NCBI GenBank assembly: GCA_001695595.3
Contig: MBPM02000046.1
Location: 558,001 to 622,000 of the forward strand
DNA length: 64,000 bases
Direction of reading: 5' to 3'
From: Plasmopara viticola
Taxonomy: Eukaryota > Oomycota > Peronosporomycetes > Peronosporales > Peronosporaceae
Below are positions 46,213 through 59,403 of this stretch, one piece after another (the first letter of the stretch is position 1; each line of letters opens with the position of its first letter). The position numbers and the translations under genes are program-made. The notes under the pieces were generated by a model. The model ran no database searches and had not been told where the DNA came from. It worked only from the letters and a program-made list of their open reading frames with translations.

Positions 46213-47059
46213 AGGTCCAATGCTGTCTTAAAATATCTAGCAATGTGTCTTACTCCTAAAATAATAGCAAACAGTAATTCGTTGCTATGCGATGCACTTG
46301 CATCATTCCTTTAAATTACGATCGGAAATGAATAGCGTCCCGAGTAAACCGACAGTCATCTTAATTATTGCATCAGCTATAGCAGCTGTATCACCTTTGA
46401 GATTTTGTTGACCATTTCTAAAGCTGATCCGGGAGCGAAAATCTGATAGAAAATATGTTGTAGAATTACAGCATTGTGCATTAGCGCAATATATTATACC
46501 CATCTAATTGATAAATTTTAAGGCTATCACGGTCGCATCGATCACCCTTGTGACTAGAATCGGACGCACAGCTTACTAGACGGAAGCCGAGGGCTGCTTG
46601 AAGCCAATTCAATGATTTTTAAAGACTGCAGCAATGCAGTAGTTTTAACTTGTGACTCCATTATGACTTTTGATTTATGTGCCATTGAAAGCTGTCCGAG
46701 TGCTAGTATGTTGCTCGTCGCGGTTTGACACAGTACTTTGCGTTCCTCTTACTCGAGCCATTTTATAATAATTAATCATAAAAATTGCTTATGTCGCTTT
46801 GGCTGTTCAAGTAGACTGGCGCACTCCGCACAGTGTTTATACACCCTTTTTATTAGGGAGTCGCTATAGTTTTCCTTAATCACGCCATACCCCACTTTTT
46901 ATAGCACCCCTCAATACACAGGGCCAAAGCCGCCTTTACCTTTAGTTTTGAACGTTGGTTGGCTGCAACAATCAAGGATCTTTGTAAGATTATAACATCA
47001 AAACTTTTAATATTCAGGGTTGCGTGAATTTCGCACATGGGTTTCGTGGATCGAAAGAG
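46213..47059. other. Unique stretch without recognisable gene
   Basis: Apart from a 66-codon minus-strand ORF (46303-46503) of unknown nature, nothing coding or repeated within the window is visible. AT-rich. Confidence 0.5.
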
Positions 47060-47338
47060 CTAATAAAGCTTTTGAAATACCATTGCCTCCGGTGACTTGC
47101 TTGTGTGCAGAACTCGCCGCAGCTCTACGACAATGCGAATGCTCCGTGCATCGACCGTGCTAGTGACTATTTGACCCATCCACCGATTGAAATTGCTTGG
47201 TATTGGACAATGAGCTGAAAAAAAATGCAGAAGGCGAGATAGTTCTGTTTCCACCGCCTGACAAACGCTGCAGTAAATAGACCCAGGTGCTCGCACCGTC
47301 GTCGCTCGATCCAGAGCAGACAAACAAAAATTCGTCAC
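47060..47338 (-). pseudogene. Possible non-LTR retrotransposon (LINE) C-terminal fragment
   Basis: A 92-codon ORF with the spacing IYCSVCQAVETELSRLLHF, then HCPI and NRW. It recalls the zinc-binding domain that follows the reverse transcriptase in LINEs (CxxC, about 15-20 residues, HC-P, then W). No reverse transcriptase motif is found next to it. The assignment rests on this pattern alone. Confidence 0.4.
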
Positions 47339-47376
47339 CAGCTGCCTCGTACAGAGCGCTCGCTTGGTTCCATTTC

Positions 47377-47440
47377 TAAAAAGCGTACAGACAGCATGCC
47401 ATCCACCTTGCAGGATGGCATGCTGTCTGTACGCTTTTTA
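47377..47440. repeat. Perfect 28-bp hairpin
   Basis: A 28-base arm (47377-47404) and its exact reverse complement (47413-47440) around the 8-base loop accttgca. Neither arm matches the X, Y or copia repeats. It lies 40 bp beyond the LINE-like fragment. It could be a stem of a small RNA precursor, the end of a foldback element or a double-strand-break repair scar. Confidence 0.85.
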
Positions 47441-48239
47441 ACTTTGAGAGGCAAATAATGAGTCTTGAAAATATTTGTGAAGTACTGCACATGTCCACGT
47501 GGCTTGTCAAAATTGTTACTGCAGCGATGCCCACTACTCTCTTGTTGCTACCTTCGTTCTCTTAATCAGTACAAAATATCGTCGTTTCCACCTTTTCCTA
47601 CTAAAATTCAAGTTGATTCACATTTGTGCAATAAAGACTCTTTTTCATATACGTATATGACATTCGCCTGCTTGTAAAGCCAGCCACTGCATAACAACTC
47701 TCGGTCAATACGTATTGACGACGAGCTTCCCATTGATCTTTGCAAGTTGTTGTTCGAATGTCTCGAGATTTACTCTGTATCTCGTGTAAACACACTTCAT
47801 GAAATCTCTTGATCTGGTACGCAATCCGACTTGGAAATAAGAACTTCTCGCCTAGCCAAAGCTCTGACTGCCCAACTGTCGGTGGGTTCGTTGAGCGTCC
47901 TCTGTGGTCTGCAGCCCTACCACATGTTCGTCCTCCTCTGCGTCGTACTTGCCGACCACAAACTTGGCTTCAGCTCCTCCATTGTCTTAAGTTTTCACTT
48001 TGACTTCCACTCGATTCGCGCTGCTTTTCTACATTTCGACTTTTTGTGTGCGTGTATCAACAGTCAATCAAATACCGAGAAGATGGTGTAGGGGTGGTAT
48101 AAAAAGTGTAAGGTGGTGAACGAGAGGGGGGGTTAGCGGCTCCCGAAATTTGATAATCTTGACTTTTTGGTAAGCTATCCAATGTGAATCTGTAGTATGC
48201 ATTGAGTTAAGAAAATTGTATTCTTCATGCACGCGCTAC
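47441..48239. other. Unique stretch, nothing identified
   Basis: Short ORFs on both strands (47465-47677, 47601-47795, 47831-48091) without recognisable motifs, and no match to other parts of the window. Confidence 0.4.
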
Positions 48240-49299
48240 TCCTTTTACTATTTCAGTAAATGCAGTTTCTGCAGGCCCAGAACGACCATGAGCTCACTAT
48301 TTTTTTGCACTGCAAGTGGTGTAGCATCCGTCGATCGTGTGGTGTCGTGCTCATTCAAGCCTCATTCCTGGCCACTAGTCACGTATCGTGGACGCCAGTC
48401 AAGGCTCTCAGCGTCTTCGAAGTAAATTCCAAGAGGAAATTGTCGCAGCAGAAGAAAGAATGGCTTAGCCAATTGCTATTAGTGAGTTCAAAAATAAGCC
48501 AAATACGAAAATTGAGTCTTTGCCCTTCAAGCGCGAGCAAAAAAAAATAAACGCTTTGAAAGTGAGAGGATCTAAGAAAATTGACACCATGGCGTGCGTT
48601 CAAATTTAAACCAATTTTCGTTACTTTTCTCGTGGAGAATAATTCAGTTTTTTATTTTGGAATTAAATTCTTTTAACAAACAGCATTCTTAATATGAAAA
48701 TTGTGCTTGGTAGATGGAATTATTTCTTGCAAGAATTGAATCTCAGACCGCAATATTATTCTTAATGGAAGTCAAATCTCCTGATTAAGATGTGTAAGCC
48801 GACTTAAAAGAATAATGTATTAGTCTTGTTACTTGAGCAGTAATTGGGTATACATTACGGCTTACCGCAATGCAGTAGATACGCTACTCTGAGCTCCAGA
48901 CGATATCTGTGTAGATTGGCGGTTTGTTGGCTGAAGGCATCCCCGATTTTGTTATACTTCTCCAAGAATATGTCCACAGGAAAAAGAAATTATTGCTTAT
49001 CGGCTTTGGTACAGCAGCAATTCTTTTAAATCCTTTGGCTATCAAAGAGTTAACATGTCTCGCTGGCATGCCAAATTGTCAATTTTTGCGATTGGCTTGC
49101 AAGTAACACGCACTCTCTTCAGCTGCGACAGTTTTCTCTCGGAGTTTACTTCGAAGGCGCAAGAGCCTCGACTGACGCTCACGGTACCGTGACTGTTCGT
49201 GCTGGTCGTAGACTCTCACCAAACCACTTGCAGCTCGTTTGCATTATAGAGCAAAGTTAGCTGCCCATCAGACTTGAAAAGCAAATCATCATTGTATCA
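48240..49299. repeat. Rearranged X/Y repeat fragments
   Basis: 48240-48605 matches part of the X arm in plus orientation (as 12225-12590). 48700-48900 matches Y and 48900-49290 the bridge, both in inverse orientation. The two parts meet head to head near 48650, another sign of inverted rearrangement. No gene. Confidence 0.7.
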
Positions 49300-50756
49300 G
49301 CATGACTAATATAATAACGAATTGCATTTTAAGTCTAAGTTGAGCATGACTAATTTAATAAAAATTGCTTTTCAAGTCTAATGGACAGCTAACTTTAAGG
49401 TTAACGCGCACTCAAGAATGACATACTCCTTTAAAACTCGTTCAAACGTACTTGAGTGCGCTAGCCTTCCCAAAAATATAAACAAACCTCTAATATACAC
49501 AAGGAATAGCGTTGACTTCACTGCAAAACGGCCTTTTGATTGAACTCACCATACTTAGCAAGCTTGACTAATTTATTGCTCGAGCTGAGATAGATTGTCA
49601 TTGATGTCTCGCTTCTTTGGCTCGACACGATAAACGGGCTTCATGTGCGCCTTGATATATGGACGCCAATTTCTCAATGAGTGCTACTTGAATAAGCACT
49701 AGCGAGAAATACAATGAATGAATGCTATACTTTCGTTGGCAGCGACCGATAATGCCAAGAAGGTATGGTGGATTTTAATAAAGTTAAATTGTTTTCTAGA
49801 AGAATTTACTCTTGAATTAAAGGACTAAAGCATTTAAGTAGCTTAAACCGACCGTCGAAGCCTTCGCCGATTAGTGTCAATTCTTCATGAGTCCACAAGC
49901 CCACTAACAAAAGATTATATGATGTTTTAGTTTTTGGTATAGCATCCATTCATTGGATTCTCTCCCTTACAAAGCGTTAATTTTTCTTGTTCGCGCTTCA
50001 AGGGGCAAAGACTGAAATTTCGTGATTAACTTTCTTTTGAACCCATTAATTACAATGGGCAAAGCCCACCTTTCTTCAGCTGCAGCAATTTTCTACTGGG
50101 GTTTACTTTGAAGACGCTGAGAGCCTTGACTGGCGTCCACGGTACCGTGACAAGTGGCCCAGAATGGAGCTAGAATGAGCACGACACCGCACGATCGACG
50201 CAAGGTTAACCACCCGCAGTGCAAGAAGAATAGTAAACTCATGGTCGTGCTGAGACTGGAGAAACCGTTTTTACTGAAAATGTATGCAAACTAAGATGGG
50301 TAACGAGTGCATGAGGGAGACAATTTAATTAGCTCAATGTACGCTGCAAATTTACTATGATAAAGGATGCGAAAGAATCAAAAATTGAAACAAACAACTT
50401 CCTAGTAGGCTATCCATATTGCAAGCATTCAGACAAGTGTGATGGGGGAGAGCCGGTGAATCAGCAAGCTAGAATTGTCGAGATGCTACGGTATACACCT
50501 GATAACGGAAACTCTTGTAGGACCTAGATGGGGGTGTATCATCAAGGTTCTATGCCGTAATTATTTGTCCAAAATTTCTATCAATGCGATTTATTGTCAT
50601 TATATACTACTGCGCCTTTTCCAGCACGCCAAATTTTCCTGTTTTTCAAAGTTCGCCTTCAATTTCGTTTTTAGTCATATACATGTGGTCTACACGACAA
50701 GCCGGCAACCGCACTTTTGATGTAGTATTTTTTTGTAATTCTTGCTGGTAACGAAT
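49300..50756 (-). repeat. X arm, left terminal repeat of the Polinton-like element
   Basis: Direct copy of 1-1402 and inverse copy of 60466-61862. Outer end with subterminal AT motifs (gagcatgactaatttaat). The inner end at gtaacgaatgc-atcac preserves the empty target site of copia A. Confidence 0.8.
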
Positions 50757-52045
50757 GCATCACCTTAACTCTACCCACTACAAAATATTTGAGGCCAGAA
50801 AAGCACCAAAGTGCGATCTTTGGGCATGCAATATAGCTATGTCGACAACTAAAGCAGAGCCTTATGGTAAAAATAACGCGCAGACAAGCAGACTGAGTGC
50901 GATGTAAGTATATCACAATGCTAAGGCTGAACAAGCTTCCGCTTCTACAGTTTTAATACCAGAAAGCCTCCAAAAAGAATGCTATCTTCGAACTCTCTTT
51001 ATGTGTTCGTCAACTCCTTGCAGAACTATTTCATTCGATGCAAAACCTGTATACGTGTCCTACAGTGCAACCACTGGGTGAGATCGAAAAACCATTCAAG
51101 AGCAATTTCATACGAGAAAAAAATACCACGGCTTTTTTTTTAATTTGCATCTTGTGGGCTCGAGAACGTGCATATTGACATTGTCAAATTCCCAGCCGAG
51201 GCAAAGGAGCAAGTGCCTTCGTCACCAGATAAGCTTCCAGAGCATTCTGCTAATTAGATTAGGGATCATAAATAGAAGGGGAGGCAATTTTAAGTGCAGT
51301 CTGCATCAGCATTAAAAGCAGATTGCTGCCAAAAGTTCAAATTGTACTGCTGATGTTGCACATGCTAGACGTCTACGTTGGTCGACTGTACCTGTACACG
51401 CAGCAAAGTCTGTTACTGACAATAACAGCCGTTTTATTGTCTTAACAAGAGCGAGTCTGTGAACTATTGTTCAGTTTGTTGCGTTTTAGAGCAAGTCAGT
51501 GGACTTTCGTATAAGGTATAGTCCAAAACAAAGGAGAGTTCGATTTTAAAGTATCAGGCATGATGTAAATGCCGACATCAGCAGCAAGTTGAGCCCGCAA
51601 GCCTGTGGCCCTGGCTCTCGCTATAAGATATGTCGAGAGGTTGCGTCGTCAAAAATACTGGTGCTAGATCTTAATAGTTGAGCGGTTCTCAAGCTACCCT
51701 ATTATCAAAAAATCGTGGCTCTCGCTCTAAGGTGGTCGAGAAGTTGTGTCGGTGACATTGGTGCTGTATCGAAAGAAGGTTTTAGGAATGTTCTCGGTGG
51801 TAGATTACGGTGAGAAGAAAAATTGCCGGCGTAATTTTTAGTACACAACTACTCCCTTAGTATAAATTCAAGCTTCGCGTTAGCGCATCTTTCCTGAGAG
51901 TCAGCTTGTATGGAAGAGTTTTGTCAAGGCTGACGGTGTACTGAGCTTGTACCATTTAAAAGCTGCCTTCATTTATTTTGTCACTCTAGTCGCTGGAAAC
52001 GAATTGTGAAATAGCTAATGCAACCTTTGCGTCACAGCATTGTCG
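50757..52045 (+). repeat. X core segment, second copy
   Basis: Matches 5959-7131. It continues for 115 bp into the segment gctgacggtgtactg...gcattgtcgatg, which elsewhere follows copia D (40676-40795). The ORFs of the other copy are not maintained. Confidence 0.8.
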
Positions 52046-53032
52046 ATGCAGTATACCTCGACTTTGGTTGTACAACTTGCAAGGTACTCACCCGTCGTGA
52101 TCGTCGAATTGTTGGTGCCCGCGCATAAAAGCATTCAGTTTTATCGAAGAATTACAGCGTTTGAAAAAGAAGTAAATGAGAAATGTGTACGGATACAAAT
52201 TTCTGTCAGCATATCGGTTTAATACTTATTAGAATTGCGCTTAAGCGACGGGTCTACTACATACCATCTTGTATTGAGCATGTTGGGGCGGATTGCTGAC
52301 ACAAATAATGGCTTGCGGCTAATAAGTGTGCAAAATTTGTTGAGGTCGGCTCTCATGGCCTCGCATGCGAAGTTTTGCTTCACAACGCAATTAATGGGGC
52401 ATTCGCAAAATGTAAACTTATCGCGCTGAAGATGCGGGACGGGTCAAAATACTAAAAAATCAAATTCTGGGCGCCCAATGTCGTTTGCAGCGGCGGAGAT
52501 GAGGCATTGTGCCATCCATGCTTGTCCACATTATAGAGGGATACTTGCTAAAACGTCAACTACACATTCTTCTATTTCACCGACGCAGTAATCACGTGTG
52601 AAGCGCTTTGAAGTGAAAGTGGAGATTTCGAAGTCGAAGTGAAGATTCCGAGACATGTCTTGCGCGAAGCGAAAAAAAGTGTAGGGAAGAAAGACTGCGC
52701 CGGCTGAACGAAGGGATGGAAGAAACCAATCGCTAAAGGATATAAAGCGCGCGTGTGTGGCAGTAGGTCCTTACTCCGATGTCCGCGAAAAAATACGGTA
52801 AGTTTACTAACGTAAGTCCAGAATTTCCGCTATTTTATCCACAATGCGCCAGACCCTGACACATTTTAAACGACAGTAAGTGCAGAACAGCTAGAGCTCG
52901 AACTTAGTGGAGGGATGCTTGTCGGTGAACTTCAAAGGCTTTAATTTGATATTTTTTAATATGTGGAAGGATTTAATATGATATCTTATCCTTTTTTAAA
53001 TTGGATAAATTGAAAGGCAATAATATGCGAAG
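52046..53032. other. Interior of the Polinton-like element, unassigned
   Basis: Two short ORFs (52040-52222 and 52235-52429) follow each other in nearby frames, but I recognise neither. 52580-52700 is rich in gaagtg repeats. A basal-promoter-like or leader region may precede the small ORF at 53033. Confidence 0.35.
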
Positions 53033-53185
53033 ATGAAGTGCTCACCTGAGCAATACCTCGCTAACAAAGAGCGCTTCAAGGCAGCAGAGAAGCGCTGCTA
53101 TCAGCGCACGCGCGACGCTCGCTTGTCGTACCAAAAGAGCAACGACGATAAAAATAGAGACCAATTTCGAGCTCGAAAGCGTTAG
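53033..53185 (+). CDS. Small basic ORF, 50 aa
   Basis: Starts MKCSPEQYLANKERFKAAEK and is strongly charged, with regular Arg/Lys and YQ pairs (CYQRTRDARLSYQK). Such Arg-rich Y-Q helices are common in small DNA-binding proteins of large DNA viruses and Polintons, but I cannot name the family. It precedes the PolB relic by 100 bp. It may be a gene remnant or chance. Confidence 0.3.
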   Translation: MKCSPEQYLANKERFKAAEKRCYQRTRDARLSYQKSNDDKNRDQFRARKR

Positions 53186-53287
53186 CCTAAAGCCGATTCT
53201 ATTGAAGACAAGCCCGAACCTAATGACAAACTTGACTAATTCTTTTTTTTTAAATATGGCCAATAATGTCAACGACAATGGCTTTAA

Positions 53288-54380
53288 ATCTCTAAAGAGT
53301 ATTGCCATATACTTGATTTAATAAGTTTCAAATATTCTGTAAATGACAAAGGTATCGAGTCCATCCTGATACAAGGTCAAAGATTTATTGACGGAGAATA
53401 TTTTAGCCACGCATATATAAGCAACTTGTTAGCATACGAACTCGACGGATCAAAGACATTACATGTCCAAGCTATCAAAAAAGGTAGCAGCTATCGTGTT
53501 AAGGTGCGCATTAGAGCGGATAGGATGGTATTGTAAGCAGCGTTTCATCGGAGTTGGTAGCTAAGCAGCGCAATATTTCGATCGAACCCCTTGAGAATCG
53601 CTTGTCGTCTAACTTCAAGGCTAATATAAGATATCGTTTGTACAATGGTAATCGCATGGATCAACCCATATGAGGGTGTTGAACCTTCTCTTTTCTGCGA
53701 CAAGCTCTAGAATACTCTTCCGACCCAGGTAAGTGCTTTTACGGTAAATATTACTTTCGGGTACGAATTTGTTAGCAAGGCCGATCTCGATGATACTGAC
53801 TCTGTGTTCAATGAGCTTGTCGCTATTAACAGTAAGGCTGGTATGCAAAAATAGGTGATTCATTAACCCCTGTTCTTTGTAGTTGGTTGACAGACGGAGC
53901 AACCCCAGCTCCGAGCATATGCGCGAGGGCATCACTATATTCTATTCCTGAGGTTATTTGCAAAAACAAGCATGAAATCAACTTCCTCAAGACCAACAAC
54001 AAGTGCGTCTTCCACTGTATTGCCTGGCAAATATTCCAGAGCACCAAGAAGGGTCATCGCAGAAATATGACTCAGATAAAGGATGCATAAAAGAGCTACT
54101 GCAATCTCAAACTTTTTAAGGAATCCAAGCCCATTGACCAACTACAGCCCGATGAGGTTGATGATTGCTTGATCTCGGTACCAAAGTGTACAAAATAGAT
54201 GCAGCTTCGGTTAACGTAGAACGCATTCAAAGCTCGGACAAGGGGTATGACTCTATGAATCTGAGTTACATCGATAATGCGGTATTGGCAAATTCCTCAA
54301 TTAAGTCGTTTGTTGCAATAACGATTCTATCGTTAGTACTAAATGATCTTGAATCATATGCGATTGCGCTAACTGACTGA
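53288..54380 (+). pseudogene. PolB N-terminal region relic (Polinton/viral type), copy 1
   Basis: The relic reads, in pieces: GSSYRVKVRIRADRM (ORF ending 53536), then the segment around 53750 with FGYEFVSKADLDDTD, then NNKCVFHCIAWQIFQSTKKG, the in-frame TAA at 54088-54090, SKPIDQLQPDEVDDC, then in another frame VYKIDAASVNVERIQSSDKG and YDSMNLS. The order 'NKCVFHCIAWH - acidic DEVDDC - VNVE - hydrophobic strand' is that of the region before the polymerase domain in protein-primed PolB of Polintons, where the counterpart reads DNKCF-W. The polymerase palm and exonuclease were not found. At least three disruptions. The second copy lacks the TAA. Confidence 0.5.
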
Positions 54381-56732
54381 GCAAATTTGACTTTTGTTAA
54401 TAAACTTTGCTGGTGTTGGTCATTACAATTTATGTTTTTAATGCCAGTATAAGCGCTTCATTTGATTGACCTAACAATGGTATCCGTGTAGAGAAATGCT
54501 TGTTTTGAATGAGCTATAATAGATCAACGATGACGATGAGACAACATCAGTAAATCAATTCTCTCAAGCAGCGTGGTAATTAAACAAATTATTCGCTCAA
54601 AATATGTTGCATGGTGGCACCTTCACTATTTTTATCAATGCCAGCCGGATACAGTACATATTGAAGACCGTCACATCCGTCGAATGAGTTTTCAAATATT
54701 CGCTCCTGGTGCACAACAGGCATTTGTCATTCATGGGTATACATCCTCCTTTCAAATATATTCAGGTCGAATTGCAGTAGGTAGGAAGATTATGCACTGA
54801 AAAAGATTTAAAGGGGAAATTGAAAGTCGTTAATATTAACGTACAGTCTTCGTGTAGCATGGTTGCACTCTTGACACCTTAAGCCAAGATTGTTTTTGCG
54901 GTACTTTTAAGCCTCCCCTGTGCAGGGTTACGTGCGATTCCGTCGAATCTACTATTGACTTTCATCCTACTAGATTTTCGCTCTTTACCCAGTATGAAGG
55001 TTTAAAACTTATTTCTTCCTCTGCCGGATCCACGGTATGCACTGCCTGAAAATTTGCTAAATCTATGGCAGCAGCATTGCCTTTTCTGCTGCAAAGCATC
55101 CGAACGCCCACGGCATCCGACATCTACGAGCGGGATTTACGCTCTATTCCAAGCAGCACACCTTAAAGCTTGTTCAATGGGTAGCGTCTGCCGGAGGCCT
55201 TAAGCCATTCTTTGTGTGTATAGTAAGCTTAACAGTGCAACCAAATCTGCACAAATTCCGTTTCAGAAAGAACGTGCTACTGAACAACATGTTCTGGCAT
55301 TACTTAGATTGTGCACTTAGTTTAATACGCAATCACGACCAAATTCAAAAATAAATGCTGAAATAATAGCACACACCTCTCAGTGCACTTAGCAGCACAC
55401 CAAGTAAGCAGGTAGTAGATACCCGGTAGTGCTTAAATTGTCCAGCCACACAAATGTTTTGACCACTATGAGTTTTTTGCCAACGAAATAATTTGACGAG
55501 ATACCAATCCAAGCCGGAAATCAGGCGGCTATAATGGTTGTGACTGAACGATGCATCAGTCTATAGCCAAAATCAAGCGCCTATAATGGTCCAATCAGTT
55601 CACATAGGGAGCGTCTGGTCCCATTGGAATCAATAACTTTACACCAACATCGATAAATTTGTACTTGTGGTAAGCAATTCGAGCCCTTGATGTTTATAAG
55701 TAGCCATAGGGCTCGCGCAGACCCCCCAAAAAAAGAGCCGTTTAAGCTTAACCTACGCCACGTTTCTAAAAAAATTGAGTAAGTGCTTGGTCCTACCACC
55801 TATTTGCATCAGCACAATGCTGGCCATACAGACAACGTAGAGCTTTTGCTCTCTTGCGTTTAACATTGATTTTGAGTTTCTTAACTGTTACAGGATGCTG
55901 AGAGAGCCAGCATTTGATTTGTCTTGTATCTTTCAATAAAGCCCTTGTGACGCTCCTCGTTCAGCACTATTAGATAAGCCAAAAAAATGGGTGTCGCTTG
56001 CGACGCTTCCAGCCATCTTATTGTTTGAGCGTTACTGCTAATCATCGTGGAAAATCCATCCTTTTTCAGGGCTTTCGTACGAACCCTTGCGGATATCCCT
56101 AAGAAACTTAGCATATAAGATGATGCTTATTTTTCGTTGTAAAATATGATCCTAGCGACGAAAACAAATCGGGCAAACATTTATGCTTGCCGACGCACTT
56201 TCGCATAGACAGGATAATGAACCGGTCGATACTAGCAGAACAAAAGATGTTCTGACGGACAAAACTGCTAATTATACAAGACAGATGCGAAGTAAAAATT
56301 TTTAGTGCAATTTCGTGATGCAGACACAGAGGCCAAAGCTGAGGAATCAGAACATAGATAGCGATCGCATATCGCGACGAGTGAGAAGATGGACAGCTTT
56401 ATAGAGAGCTCTGGTTTTAGCACTACAGGACCTCCCGATGGTGGCGGACCTATGAGGCCTCCAAGCATCGCCTTTGTCGGCTTGTCAAAATTTGGTGGCG
56501 ACACAAACATTGTCGTGTATGTACGCCGCCTTAGCAAGATGATATAAAAGCTTTGGTTTCTGCTTATGTCATCAGAGAAGAAACAGCCTAGTTTTTTTAT
56601 AAGCATATTTTTAGTACTCTGATCTTGCGGAGACGATCATGTCATATAGAATTATGTAGTCTCTGGCTGCGCTTTTACAAACGCTATACATTTCTATTAC
56701 TGATGTTCTCACCGCATTACTTTCAAGTCAGA
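54381..56732. other. Interior of the Polinton-like element, no gene identified
   Basis: Only short ORFs: 54573-54800 (+, 75 aa), 55581-55799 (-), 55881-56114 (-, 77 aa, protein-like but unrecognised) and 56390-56548 (+, 52 aa, Gly/Pro-rich). A decayed gene on the minus strand around 55.6-56.1 kb is possible. Confidence 0.35.
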
Positions 56733-56915
56733 CAAAATAGGTCGGAACACGTATCAGAAGACAGCCAGGCAGTATGTGCGCCGAGGCACAAGACAGGCAG
56801 TATGTGCACTGAAGCACTAGGTAAGCGAGCCGAGAAGATGCCAATGGCTGAGTTTGTACTCGACTATGCGGTTCACACACAGAGAGGCTTTACACACTTC
56901 TGCTTATACAAATGA
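56733..56915 (+). pseudogene. Ty3/gypsy integrase fragment
   Basis: The reading ends with EKMPMAEFVLDYAVHTQRGF, close to the segment LPMAEFALNNAVH-STG-TPF near the end of the integrase core of oomycete and plant gypsy elements. Upstream residues (QNRSEHVSEDSQAVCA) fit the preceding ERVNRVLED--RSVCA region. A ~28-bp piece (aggcagtatgtgc...) is directly duplicated in between. No LTR found nearby. A scrap of an element inserted in the Polinton-like relic. Confidence 0.5.
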
Positions 56916-59403
56916 GCTTACACTCCAGTGCTGTGGTAAAGCTAAATGTTTCTGGAGGTTGTAGACCTTTAATTTGAGTTCAATTTTTCAACGGAAACAA
57001 TTATCAGAATTCAAAAGCCGCTTAATGTTGTCCGCTGAGTAAGGAAACGCGATTGCTTCTGCCCCTATAAACAAAAGAAATACATTTTTTTTAAATGTTT
57101 CTATTAAAATTAAGGTGCTTGTGGTACTAAAAACTACTAATTGAGAGGATACATTGGGTGTATACAAGGAGATGCAAGATCAATATATTAATCTTTTTCG
57201 ATTATGAATAAAATGGGCCAGCCTACACCATCAATTAATTTTAAACAATGTTGATACTCCCAACTTCTTGTGTTGTCGTAAAAAAATTTCTATCTGTGAT
57301 GATGTTGACCCTCACATGAGTCCTGAGATGCTGTGTTGTCCTTCATAACGCTGGGCTCTTGTAAGTAAGTTGATTATGGCTACAATAACGACGGCTGAGT
57401 GTACCCATTGCCACTATCATTTTTGGCCATAAGACTCAAAGGCTTACTGCCCAGAAGGTAGTGCGCTTGAGCAGCTGCTCAATCCTGGAGCTAAGTACGG
57501 AAAAACAAAACTTTTGACACAAGTCCGACATTTTTACTCTGAGACGCGCGAATGTCTATCTAGCTCTGAAGCTCCGACCCAACATAGTCCATGTCTCAAA
57601 AGGCCGGTGTTGCCGCAACAAACCGCACTTTGTAGAACTTGAGCGCAATCTTAGACGCGTGTAATCGGCAGTGCAGAGGTTAATCATCGTATAATGACAG
57701 CGTAACAACGAGACAGACGATGACTTCTTTGAGGCATGGTGGGAGTAAATTTATAACCGGTCTCAAACGATTATTCTTGGCTTGTCATTGCTGTTCCAGG
57801 TCATCCCTGAGGTAAATCCTTTTTACTCACTTCTTATAGAATTTGCAACTTTTGGTCAAGCTCTTTTTGACCACAGACCAAGCAATCCTTATATTTACTT
57901 AGTCCCAGAATCGATTGTGCAATCAAAGCGTGTCAATCCCGGCGCTGCGGATTACTTTAGCCCTGAATCTAATCATTTAAGCTGAGTTTGATGCAATCTA
58001 AGAGCATGCGCATAGCCGGTATTACGCATTCAATTTACGAACGAAATTTCTCTCGTACGGGCCACGCAACGCACGATTCCGGAGATTCTTGTTAGTGCGT
58101 CAAGCAAATAAGCATTTTGCTCGGTGCATGACCTACTTTAGCTGATTAAAGTACATATTAAAGGCCTATCCTTTTGATAAAGTCATTGTCCAGAAAGAGT
58201 ACACCCTTTGGGCCCCAGCAATTAATGTGCGTACCCTTATGTACGCTGGTGGCAAAGGCTATCGCAACCCCGCTCTCGCAATCGTTAACAGTTAGGTCAG
58301 CCTAACGATAATGTAGGCTTATTTCCTTGACTGTTCTTAGTCCTCAACATTGGTGAAACATTTGTGAAAAAGCATTACAGTCGCGTCTATATCGCTAGAA
58401 ATTGCCGTGGGCTACTTTGTCTTGATGAGTGAGAACTTCCGCATGGCCGGTCAGTCTGACGACAATTTAAGCAATATAAGAGCTTACGTTTGGCTAAAAG
58501 AGTCTCTTAACTAGCAACAATGCTCTTACCTTCAGGCTCTTTTGCAATTTAGCAGGCGCAGATTCGGGCAAGTGTTTGCCAAAGCGATCGCCCCAATTTT
58601 ACGCTATTTATTGCAAAAAAGTGGCGATTGCGAACCGCAAACGGTACACATGCAATATCGCGACAATGCTGTGGGGTCTTTCAGGACTTCTTTGCTCGAT
58701 AAGCATTTAACGAGTAAGCCCCTTTGAATCGCAGCTTAATGGACAAGTGCATCCTTTGATGTAGGCTTGATCCATGACACAGAAGCATTATTTGGGGTGG
58801 GCAGGCATAAAACACCTTGTGCTTCTCTAGCAACTTAATTTGGTCATCGCTGAGTAGCTAAGCTTGCCCACTTTCAGCCTTCTATATCAGTCATAACAGT
58901 AATGATAATACTCAACCTTCTCCTGAGAAACGCAATAGAAATATTTGGTAGCAGGATGATAAGTTTACTAAATTCAACCTTTGTTTATGTCAATTTACGG
59001 TGACACTGACACTGTGGCGAATGCAATGTCTTGCACTTCAAATTCTCTAGAGTGAAGCTGCCCCTAGATTGTGGCGACATAAGGACGAAATTGCTTTATC
59101 CGCAAACTTTCGTATGCGGGGAACGGTGACCTAAAGTATATCATCAGGAAGCTGCAAAGGAGATGAAGTGCCTACATACTCATCGCAGAATGATACATTG
59201 TATTAACAATTCGGCGAAGATGCGACTTCTGCGTTCCCAACGACAAAGATCTGAAAATTGCGTCATCTGTGAAACCACGATTCTGTATTGGCGGTCCACT
59301 CGGTAGAAAGTTTATGAACTTACAGACCCAGTGACTTATTAAATCAAAAGAATCGATCACTCAACAACGATCGAGGTGATCGTGGAACTATGTGAAAGAT
59401 TGA
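56916..59403. other. Interior of the Polinton-like element, unassigned
   Basis: ORFs 57782-57985 (67 aa), about 58150-58290 (YTLWAPAINVRTLMYAGG in the reading) and 58542-58727 (61 aa, FGQVFAKAIAPILRYLLQ) lie in the same direction and look like remains of one or two degraded genes. I cannot assign them to the known Polinton genes. Confidence 0.35.

Noticed and set aside
52798..52876. Intron (gtaagtttactaac ... acag)
   Set aside because: The branch-like motif is too close to the donor and no open frame continues on both sides.
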